Virus record (IMG/VR): IMGVR_UViG_3300030102_007926
Coordinates: 1 to 29,515 of that record
Source: a virus
Length of the DNA stretch: 29,515 bases
Reading direction: 5' to 3' (one strand)
Part shown: in pieces, positions 23,610 through 29,515 of the stretch
Numbering within the stretch: the first letter of the stretch is position 1
Layout: each line of letters begins with the position of its first letter
Made by a program: the position numbers and the translations under genes
Notes under the pieces: model-generated
Seen by the model: the letters and a program-made list of their open reading frames with translations, nothing else
Database searches by the model: none
What the model was told of the DNA's origin: nothing

Positions 23610-24669
23610 TAAGTAATAAAGCTGTCTTTATTTCTTTTTTAGTGAAGCTTGAAGAATTGTTTTTAACAAAATCGCAAATAAATTTTAATTGTGCATTCTG
23701 GTCTATTGATTTTTCATTCCAATATTTATTTATGTCACAACCATCTAAATGAGCATCACCAAAATCATTATATGACTTGGGAGGAAATTTTACACTTAAA
23801 CACGCAAGATCGAAGTAGGTAGAGAGTTTTAAAAAACTTTTTAACGCCGCAATAAAGCCCCTATTTTCCCCACTGTTGTTATCGTTATTTGTTGAAATAT
23901 ATATCCGATTAATACACCTACCACTAAGGTAATTAACAATGTTATTATTGACAGATAAACCAAAAATGACAAGAACATTCCTAATGTTTTGTTCATAAAG
24001 AGCCAACGCATCACCTATACTTTCTACTAAAATTACTTCTTTTTTTAAATCAATCTCTTCTTCTACCCCCGTGCTTTGATTAAAAGCTGGATAAACCCAA
24101 TTATTTCTCTTCCCTATATGTTTCCATTTAGGGAAGTTGTTATCTTCATCTACTTTTCTTCCTGAAAAGCCAATTATTTGTTTGTGTTCATTATATACAG
24201 GAAAGACCATTCTTCTATACATCTTACCTACTCCTGCCAAACCTACTTGAAAAGCTTTTTGAGTTTCTTCAGAAATATTTCTCTTGCTATAGAAGTTATA
24301 ATTTGGGAATAATCTCTCTAAATGAGAGTCGTCGTAAATTTTTTCCATTTCAATTTTTTCTTTGGGTTGATAAACAGTTACGTTATCTGTAGAAGAATTT
24401 GATAAAATTTCTTCTATCTGTTTGTTGTCCTTAAGAGTAAGTCTAATTAAAGCTTCAAAAGGTTTGCACCCTTTGTTTTCAACGAAGTCCATCCAAACAC
24501 CAGTGTTTTTGTATATTTTAACAGCGGTATTATTGTCTCCATCTCTATAAAGGGCTTGGGTTCTCCAATGATCGCCACAGTCTATCAAGCTGTAGCCTAT
24601 GGATTCCAGAATTCCTTGGAACTCTTCAGAATTGATCGAAGTCGGGGATTGTTTCTTGGATTCCATCAC
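23599..24669 (-). CDS. TOPRIM primase (DnaG / T4 gp61-type)
   Basis: The 356-residue protein starts with a small domain (CGDHWRTQALYRDGDNNTAV; NTGVWMDFVENKG) that keeps the fold pattern of a primase zinc-binding domain but lacks the four zinc ligands. YNFYSKRNISEETQKAFQVG and YRRMVFPVYNEHKQIIGFSG, with GRK following, are classic DnaG core segments. The TOPRIM domain has EVILVESIGDALAL (E206), ISTNNDNNSGENRG (248-261) and YNDFGDA (280-286). Where DnaG has D-x-D-x-A-G, this protein has NDNNSG, a form I associate with T4 gp61-like primases, with the NDFGD acidic pair as further metal ligands. It synthesises RNA primers with the adjacent DnaB-like helicase, whose gene overlaps this one by 44 bp. 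There is no later good start codon, so the long overlap seems real. Confidence 0.87.
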   Translation of the reverse strand: MMESKKQSPTSINSEEFQGILESIGYSLIDCGDHWRTQALYRDGDNNTAVKIYKNTGVWMDFVENKGCKPFEALIRLTLKDNKQIEEILSNSSTDNVTVYQPKEKIEMEKIYDDSHLERLFPNYNFYSKRNISEETQKAFQVGLAGVGKMYRRMVFPVYNEHKQIIGFSGRKVDEDNNFPKWKHIGKRNNWVYPAFNQSTGVEEEIDLKKEVILVESIGDALALYEQNIRNVLVIFGLSVNNNIVNYLSGRCINRIYISTNNDNNSGENRGFIAALKSFLKLSTYFDLACLSVKFPPKSYNDFGDAHLDGCDINKYWNEKSIDQNAQLKFICDFVKNNSSSFTKKEIKTALLLSDA

Positions 24670-26143
24670 TGTCTAATTCTTCCTCTCCATTTAAAACTCT
24701 TGCTATATCTCTAAGGTCTCCTCTTTCTGTAATATTAAAATTATTAAAATCTAAATTAATAGCATTTTTTCTTAAAGAATCACCAATACTTACAGGCTCT
24801 ACTGCTCCAGCAATATCACTTCCTAAATGTCGAGCTTTCACGTTGATAAGTTTATGTGTCCCAAATCTTCCTCCTTCAGTTTCTACTTCATCTGTAGTTT
24901 TACTGCGAAGAATAAACATGTGAGAACAGAATTGAGTGATTCGATCTGACAAGGAAACAATAGATTCATCGTCAACTATATTTTGAGAAGTCCTGTTTGT
25001 TGTTATACCATACCTATTAGACTGAACAGATGTTATCATTGGTATGACTGGGTTGCCTTCATGTAAAATCTCTTTCTGAACACACTTTTTAAATTTGTCC
25101 ACCATCTCGCCGACAACTTGCCATTCTGATTTATTGCCGTTATTTTCAGATGTTGTTTTAATGTAATCAAAAGAAAAAACCATCTGGTTTCCTCTGCCGA
25201 CCTTAGAGTAGTAAAATCTCTTCAATGTGTTTACCATAGAATCTACATCCATACCTCCCACATTGTAATAGTAAAACTTTAAGTTTTTTACTTTAGGCCA
25301 AACAGATCTTACTTTTTGTACGACATCTTCTCCTGCCTTTCTCCACTTACCACTTTCTAGCAAATGCATAGGAACACCAGACAAGGCAGCGCACTGTCTC
25401 ATAATAAGTTCCTCTTTACTCATCTCTCCGTTGTCAAAATGTAAGACAGGGACATCATACTGTAAGCTCACCTTAGTGGAATAATCCATGCAAAATTGTG
25501 TCTTACCAACTCCAGACCGCGCCACAATAACGGTTATATTGCCAGCTCTTAATAAAGATCCATAAATATCATTTATTTTTTGATGTGGACCCATCATGCC
25601 AAATTCTGTCACGGGGTTATTCCCACGCTCTTCGACAAGAGCTTCCATTTCCTCATAAATGTTTTCTGGAGTATCGTTTCCTATCTCATAAAGATTAATT
25701 CGAGAATTATAAACATTATCAGCTACCTCTACGATATCTCTATAAGAAGATTCTGGAGATATATTCTTCATCTTCTTAGCTATCTCTTGAGAGGATTCTA
25801 GTATTTCTCTTCTTATTGTATACTTTTTGAGTTCTTTAGCTGTTTTTAAAATATTACCTTTAGGCACTTTTCTCAAAGACAAAGACTTAATGTAATCAGA
25901 AGGATTAAGGTTATCTTCAAAAGACAAACCAACCTCATTTACTCTTTGCGCGATTATAATCTCATCAATTTCATCACCCGCATCAATGGCTTGCTGAATG
26001 ATTCTAAAGATAGCGGAATGCAAAGAGCTTTGCTTGGAATAAAAATCTGAATTGCTAATAAAATTAGAAATTTCAGAAAGGCTCTCTGGCTCTTTGAGTA
26101 AACCTGCCAATAATTGTTTTTCTAGTTCAAAATTGTATATCAT
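24626..26143 (-). CDS. DnaB-like replicative helicase
   Basis: The 505-residue protein has a DnaB-type N-terminal helical domain (NFELEKQLLAGLLKEP; FYSKQSSLHSAIFRII), a linker (about 120-180) and a RecA-type motor. GNITVIVARSGVGKT (201-215) is the Walker A, VPVLHFDNGEMSKEELIMR (about 233-251) has the E of helicase motif H1a, MVFSFDYIKT is Walker B, and VIPMITSVQSNR resembles motif H3 with the sensing Gln. KARHLGSDIAGAV resembles the R-x-G arginine-finger segment. It unwinds DNA ahead of the fork, 5' to 3' in this family, as a hexamer. The ATG at 26143 directly follows the stop of the 80-residue gene and is preceded by AGAAGAAGA, one of the few purine-rich ribosome-binding candidates in the window. 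Confidence 0.92.
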   Translation of the reverse strand: MIYNFELEKQLLAGLLKEPESLSEISNFISNSDFYSKQSSLHSAIFRIIQQAIDAGDEIDEIIIAQRVNEVGLSFEDNLNPSDYIKSLSLRKVPKGNILKTAKELKKYTIRREILESSQEIAKKMKNISPESSYRDIVEVADNVYNSRINLYEIGNDTPENIYEEMEALVEERGNNPVTEFGMMGPHQKINDIYGSLLRAGNITVIVARSGVGKTQFCMDYSTKVSLQYDVPVLHFDNGEMSKEELIMRQCAALSGVPMHLLESGKWRKAGEDVVQKVRSVWPKVKNLKFYYYNVGGMDVDSMVNTLKRFYYSKVGRGNQMVFSFDYIKTTSENNGNKSEWQVVGEMVDKFKKCVQKEILHEGNPVIPMITSVQSNRYGITTNRTSQNIVDDESIVSLSDRITQFCSHMFILRSKTTDEVETEGGRFGTHKLINVKARHLGSDIAGAVEPVSIGDSLRKNAINLDFNNFNITERGDLRDIARVLNGEEELDSDGIQETIPDFDQF

Positions 26144-26386
26144 CTAATCTTCTTCTGTTATCTCATGAGCTGGGCTTTGGAAATGATTTTCCAAGGCTTT
26201 TGTTAAAGCAAATTCTGTCATACCACAATCAAATTTGCAATAAATAAGTGGTTTGCCGTTTTCAGAAGAAACAGCCATAATGACACCTTTATACCTATCT
26301 GCACCACCTGACAGATCATAGATTTTGTCAACCATTTCTGTGGGGATACAAAATTCCCCGTTATCACTTCCTTCTGGTAAATTCAT
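26144..26386 (-). CDS. Small acidic phage protein, unknown function
   Basis: The 80-residue acidic protein reads MNLPEGSDNGEFCIPTEMVD, then KIYDLSGGADRYKGVIMAV, LIYCKFDCGMTEFALTKALE and NHFQSPAHEITEED. It appears to be a small alpha/beta domain with three Cys residues and no signal or membrane segment. It overlaps the endonuclease gene by ATGA (26383-26386) and abuts the helicase start, so it is translated within the replication operon. I do not recognise a family. Confidence 0.7.
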   Translation of the reverse strand: MNLPEGSDNGEFCIPTEMVDKIYDLSGGADRYKGVIMAVSSENGKPLIYCKFDCGMTEFALTKALENHFQSPAHEITEED

Positions 26387-26790
26387 AGATAGATGTCTTG
26401 TTTGTTAAATAAAGATGCTTTTATTTCGTCTTTAGGGTAAACCTCTGCCAGTTTAATTTTATTAGCTTGACAAAAGTTTAATTTTTGCTCATCTCTTTTT
26501 AGTTGATCAGCATACTTAAAATGGTTCTTGTGAAAATGCTTTACAAATTTAGTGTGTTGAGCGCCTTGGACTTCAACTGCTATTTTTTTATTAGCGTTAT
26601 AAAAATCTAAAGTTAATCTGCTTCCAACAACCCTAAATTCTTCAAAGACAATATCATTTTCCCAAAATGGCCGCAAGAATTTTTTCACACTTGTTTGGAA
26701 TTTACTTCTGCTAGGCTTATCCCAATCAATTAAATATTTCTTTGCGTTTTTAAGATTTCTTTCTTTCCCATACTGATCAACAAACTTCAT
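26383..26790 (-). CDS. Small PD-(D/E)XK-like endonuclease
   Basis: The 135-residue protein has the order seen in small restriction-like nucleases. EEFRVVGSRLTLDFYNANKK gives the first catalytic Asp, IAVEVQGAQHTKFV the E-x-Q strand, and KRDEQKLNFCQANKIKLAEV the following helix and strand. E-x-Q in place of the usual E-x-K occurs in Vsr-like and phage nucleases. A likely role is processing of recombination or repair intermediates, supported by its place between a recombinase (26787, ATGA overlap) and the helicase. A Holliday-junction or flap nuclease function is possible but not shown. The N-terminal 40 residues (FVDQYGKERNLKNAKKYLID) are basic. Confidence 0.7.
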   Translation of the reverse strand: MKFVDQYGKERNLKNAKKYLIDWDKPSRSKFQTSVKKFLRPFWENDIVFEEFRVVGSRLTLDFYNANKKIAVEVQGAQHTKFVKHFHKNHFKYADQLKRDEQKLNFCQANKIKLAEVYPKDEIKASLFNKQDIYL

Positions 26791-27896
26791 GCCCCAATTT
26801 GTTCTCTAAAATACTTTATCAAAAATTTAGATAAATCTTCATTTTGATCCAATGTTTTAAAAAGGTTGTTGTCTCCTTGTATTTGTTCAGGAAACTCAAA
26901 ATCGTTCTCTTTTAAAAGCTCTTGAAAATCTTCAGTAGGCTTGATCCATGCACCCTTTTTTTCAACAAATTCCCAAGCGTATAATAAATCTACAATTTCT
27001 TTTTCAATCCAAATAGAGTTACCCCCAGAGCGGTTATATCTAACAGGGTAGGTTAAGCTTACGTTGGATTTTTCATTGGGAGATTTACAGATTAAAACTT
27101 TTGCAAAATGACCAATGATTGGATTCTTTTTTTCGTCAATAGTTTTTAAGCTAGGGTTTTGAAGAATCAAATCTGATTTGTATCTAGGTTGGAACTGGAT
27201 AACACTGTTAGCATAATGTTGCAAAGCATATCCCCCTGTGGCTACAGACTGTCTAGGGGGTTCTTTAGAATATTGATCTCTCATCTCTGACCTCACTTGG
27301 CTGATGAAAATAGCCATATGACCCCTCTTACCTAAAGCGATACTGGTTTGTTTGCACCAAGTAGAAGCAATACTCGCTCCTGCGGCTATTTTAGCAAACT
27401 CATCAAAACCTTTAGACGCATCATTTTTCGCAACCAAACCATCAACAGAGTCTAATATGAAACAATATTTATGTTTATTCTTTTCATTGTCGATGAGTTG
27501 TTTGATGCAAGTCATTGCGGTTTCGTAGATATTTGTTTCTAAAACAAAGCAAGTCCCATCTACCCACTCTTCTGCTGACCACACAAATTTGACCCCAGAT
27601 CTTTCTCTAACTTCTTTTCCTAATCTACCTTCAGCTTTAATATACAAGCCTCTAGGTTTTTCTATTGTGTTTAGAAAGTTTTTCATAACTTCTAAAGCCT
27701 CGGAAGTTTTTCCTCCTTCTGTTAGACCAGTGAAACGATGTAACCCAGGTCCAAACCCTCCATTCATGCACAGATCGAATTGAAGAGAGCCGCTAGAAAC
27801 TTTATAATCGAACTCCTCTTCAAAATTGTAATGATCGGTTTTATTTGATTTCAAAAAATTACCTAAAATATCGTTTGGTTCTGGTCCTTCACTCAT
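26787..27896 (-). CDS. uvsX: RecA/UvsX-type recombinase
   Basis: The 369-residue protein has the RecA core. Walker A is GLTEGGKT (57-64). The catalytic-Glu strand LYIKAEGRLGKEVRERSG (E89) matches the RecA D-A-E-H pattern. YCFILDSVDGL (144-154) is Walker B. HMAIFISQVRSEM with the following VATGGYALQHYANSVIQF corresponds to the Gln sensor and the L2-like region (GG-AL-x-x-x-x-S). The N-terminal 35 residues include a short acidic segment, and the C-terminus ends in an acidic helix-rich region (NNLFKTLDQNEDLSKFLIKY). It forms filaments on ssDNA for strand exchange and repair or recombination-dependent replication. UvsX is the T4 counterpart, so the symbol is by analogy. It overlaps its neighbours by 8 bp and by ATGA. 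Confidence 0.88.
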   Translation of the reverse strand: MSEGPEPNDILGNFLKSNKTDHYNFEEEFDYKVSSGSLQFDLCMNGGFGPGLHRFTGLTEGGKTSEALEVMKNFLNTIEKPRGLYIKAEGRLGKEVRERSGVKFVWSAEEWVDGTCFVLETNIYETAMTCIKQLIDNEKNKHKYCFILDSVDGLVAKNDASKGFDEFAKIAAGASIASTWCKQTSIALGKRGHMAIFISQVRSEMRDQYSKEPPRQSVATGGYALQHYANSVIQFQPRYKSDLILQNPSLKTIDEKKNPIIGHFAKVLICKSPNEKSNVSLTYPVRYNRSGGNSIWIEKEIVDLLYAWEFVEKKGAWIKPTEDFQELLKENDFEFPEQIQGDNNLFKTLDQNEDLSKFLIKYFREQIGA

Positions 27897-28236
27897 GTAA
27901 AAAGTCTTTTATTGTTTTAATTTTACGAGGTAAATTGAGATCTTCTCCTACCTTGTCGCCTATATCATAGGTCTTATACTTCGATAAGTCAACCTTAAAA
28001 TTAAAAGCTCTGAATTTTTCATCAAGAGTTCCTTTAAGCTTATCGCTGACAAGGTAAGCTAAAGAGTCAAATTTTTTATCAAAAGAGACAATAGACATGA
28101 AATCCTGTGAGTAACGATCACAAAGATCGTTAAGCATTTTCATTTCTCTAGCAAAAAAAGGTCTTCTCCCTTTTTCGGGGACTTCTAGCAATCTGAATAA
28201 GATTTCTCTTTTATTAAGTCCCTTTTTTTTGCTCAC
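27889..28236 (-). CDS. Conserved-type small phage protein, unknown function
   Basis: The 115-residue protein begins basic (MSKKKGLNKREILFRLLEVP), continues FAREMKMLNDLCDRYSQDFM and FDSLAYLVSDKLKGTLDEKF, and ends DLNLPRKIKTIKDFLHE. It is predicted to be mostly helical and soluble. Its place is fixed by ATGA overlap with gmd (28233-28236) and an 8-bp overlap with the recombinase. This resembles small proteins found next to the recombinase in T4-like marine phages, but I recognise no function. A recombination mediator role is speculative. Confidence 0.7.
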   Translation of the reverse strand: MSKKKGLNKREILFRLLEVPEKGRRPFFAREMKMLNDLCDRYSQDFMSIVSFDKKFDSLAYLVSDKLKGTLDEKFRAFNFKVDLSKYKTYDIGDKVGEDLNLPRKIKTIKDFLHE

Positions 28237-29282
28237 GGGTAAGGGTAAGCCGATGCGACATCAAGGTCAACCATTTTTTTGACCAGTTGAAGAAAGTTGG
28301 TTTGAGGTTCCCAACCAAGTTCTTTTCTAGCCTTACTTGAGTCTCCCCATAATAAGTCAACTTCAGCAGGTCTATAGAAATCCTTATTGATTTCTACAAG
28401 AAGATCAGGGCCATGAATATATTTTTCATCCAATCCTTCACCCTTCCATCTGCATTGACTTCTATGAAATCCAGCAAAATTAAAAGATTCTTCTACAAAC
28501 TCTCTAATTGTGTGCGTTTCGTTTGAAGATAACACATAATCTTTTGGATGTTTCTCATTTTGATTTAGCATTAACCACACACCTTTTACAAAATCTTCAG
28601 CATCACTCCAGTCTCTTTTTGTATCTACATTACCCAATTGTAAAGGTTTAACCACTTTTCCCATTTCATATTCTGCAACAATTCGCGCAACATTTTTAGT
28701 AATTTTACGAGTAACGAACTCTTCACCTCTCCTTATCCCCTCATGATTAAATAACCAGCCCTGAACTGCATAAATATCATAAGAATCTCTGTAAACCTTA
28801 ACTAAATGTCTAGCAGCGCACTTGGATGCCCCGTAAGGGCTTCTGGGGCGTAGAGGATGCTCTTCTGTCTGTGGAGAAACTATAACATCACCAAACTCTT
28901 CAGAGCTGCCAGCGTTGTAATAGCGGCAGTTAGGATTGTGTCTGCGAATAGCTTCTAATTGATGCAGAACAGCCATACAATTAGTTTGCATATGATTGAA
29001 GGGCATATCCCAACTGCTGCCAACAAAAGAATTTGCTGCAAAGTTAATGAAGTAGTCAGGTTTATGTGTCGAGATAACTTTCTCTGTATTTTGCGGATCA
29101 GATACATCTAAATCAACTAGAAAAAATCTAGGGTTATCTTTTAAATGTTTAATATTTTTATGGTTCTCGACACTTAATCTTCTAACACCTCCAACAATTA
29201 TATGTTCTGTATGTTTAAGCAAATAGTCAGCCATAAGGCTACCATCTTGACCAGTGATTCCTGTTATTAATACTTTTTGCAT
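28233..29282 (-). CDS. gmd: GDP-mannose 4,6-dehydratase
   Basis: The 349-residue protein is an extended short-chain dehydrogenase. VLITGITGQDGSLMADYLL (residues 4-22) is the NAD(P)-binding glycine-rich loop. NFAANSFVGSSWDMPFNH matches the Gmd N-x-x-A-x-S-x-V-x-x-S motif. AGSSEEFGD (124-132) holds the active-site Ser/Glu region, and SPYGASKCAARH gives the catalytic Tyr150-x-x-x-Lys154. LFNHEGIRRGEEFVTRKI is the conserved N-H-E-S/G-x-R-R-G-x-x-F-V-T-R-K-I segment of GDP-mannose dehydratases. It makes GDP-4-keto-6-deoxymannose, the precursor of GDP-L-fucose and related sugars. It is 20-25 residues shorter than E. coli Gmd. The adjacent upstream gene encodes the next enzyme and overlaps by a TAATG stop-start. 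Confidence 0.93.
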   Translation of the reverse strand: MQKVLITGITGQDGSLMADYLLKHTEHIIVGGVRRLSVENHKNIKHLKDNPRFFLVDLDVSDPQNTEKVISTHKPDYFINFAANSFVGSSWDMPFNHMQTNCMAVLHQLEAIRRHNPNCRYYNAGSSEEFGDVIVSPQTEEHPLRPRSPYGASKCAARHLVKVYRDSYDIYAVQGWLFNHEGIRRGEEFVTRKITKNVARIVAEYEMGKVVKPLQLGNVDTKRDWSDAEDFVKGVWLMLNQNEKHPKDYVLSSNETHTIREFVEESFNFAGFHRSQCRWKGEGLDEKYIHGPDLLVEINKDFYRPAEVDLLWGDSSKARKELGWEPQTNFLQLVKKMVDLDVASAYPYP

Positions 29283-29515
29283 TATTCGTTGATATACCAG
29301 TTGTAAGTTTTCTCTAAACCCTTTTCTAAAGTTGTTTCAGCAACAAAATTAAGTTCTTTTTTAGCTTTGCTTGTGTCAAGACATCTACGAGGTTGACCGT
29401 TTGGCTTGCTTTCGTCAAAGTTTATCTCTCCCTTGTAACCTACGACATTTTTTATGAGAACAACAAGATCTTTGATTGATATTTCTTGACCAGTTCCGAT
29501 ATTCATTGGTTCTGG
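29282..29515 (-). CDS. fcl: GDP-L-fucose synthase, C-terminal part, 5' end outside window
   Basis: The frame continues to the right edge (PEPMNIGTGQEISIKDL...), so the ATG at 29506 is internal and the start is beyond the window. The visible 77 residues match the C-terminus of GDP-4-keto-6-deoxymannose epimerase/reductase: NIGTGQEISIKDLV, then VVGYKGEINFDESKPNGQPR, with RRCLDTSKAKKEL and LEKTYNWYI. Fcl converts the product of Gmd to GDP-L-fucose using NADPH. The catalytic and NADP-binding motifs lie outside the window. With gmd directly downstream this gives a complete two-step GDP-fucose branch from GDP-mannose. Confidence 0.85.
   Translation of the reverse strand, partial: PEPMNIGTGQEISIKDLVVLIKNVVGYKGEINFDESKPNGQPRRCLDTSKAKKELNFVAETTLEKGLEKTYNWYINE

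Overview
The window is a contiguous piece of a tailed bacteriophage genome, most likely from a large, strongly AT-rich aquatic phage. It holds a giant phage tail-fibre gene, a phage-style replication and recombination block, and many small genes packed with 1 to 20 bp overlaps. There are no rRNA, tRNA or ribosomal-protein genes and no intergenic gap above about 100 bp. The host cannot be read from the sequence. Phage-encoded GDP-fucose genes and a Clp ATPase suggest a host with fucosylated or otherwise glycosylated surfaces and a ClpP protease.

Layout. Bases 1-6728 (+ strand) are the 3' part of a tail-fibre gene, open at the left edge, with sixteen VGIG-type repeats, two LPL-GGT-TG modules and a conserved C-terminal cap. 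A small minus-strand gene (6751-6966) and two plus-strand genes follow: a GT-A glycosyltransferase and a protein with an acidic, proline-rich tail. From 8230 to the right edge every gene is on the minus strand. Read in transcription order (right to left), it begins with GDP-L-fucose synthase and GDP-mannose dehydratase. A small unknown, a RecA/UvsX recombinase, a small PD-(D/E)XK-like nuclease and another small unknown follow. Next come DnaB-like helicase, a TOPRIM primase, a Cas4/RecB-like nuclease, the PHP half of DNA polymerase III alpha, a DnaQ-like exonuclease, an FkbM methyltransferase and a ManC-type cupin. The block ends with the catalytic half of DNA polymerase III alpha, a ClpA/ClpC-type unfoldase and a small protein. 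A rho-independent terminator (about 14891-14930) closes it. A second minus-strand block then runs: an atypical APH-fold kinase, two small or unknown proteins, a multi-domain glycosyltransferase, its partner glycosyltransferase half, a possible annealing protein, a GNAT acetyltransferase and two tiny proteins.

How the genes work together. The right block is a nearly complete replisome built around a family C polymerase rather than the family B enzyme of T4. Helicase, primase, polymerase, proofreading exonuclease and recombinase are all present. The polymerase is split into a degenerate PHP protein and a separate catalytic protein, with three unrelated genes between them. Sugar-nucleotide genes (gmd, fcl, cupin) are interleaved with replication genes, and at least three glycosyltransferase proteins lie further left, so the phage invests heavily in glycan or glycoconjugate chemistry.

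The most unusual points are: the split polymerase; a GT9-like glycosyltransferase fold split across a TAATG stop-start junction; a Clp ATPase that keeps the loop used to dock on ClpP; an APH-fold protein whose catalytic Asp reads Asn; and a promoter-like element nested in a terminator.
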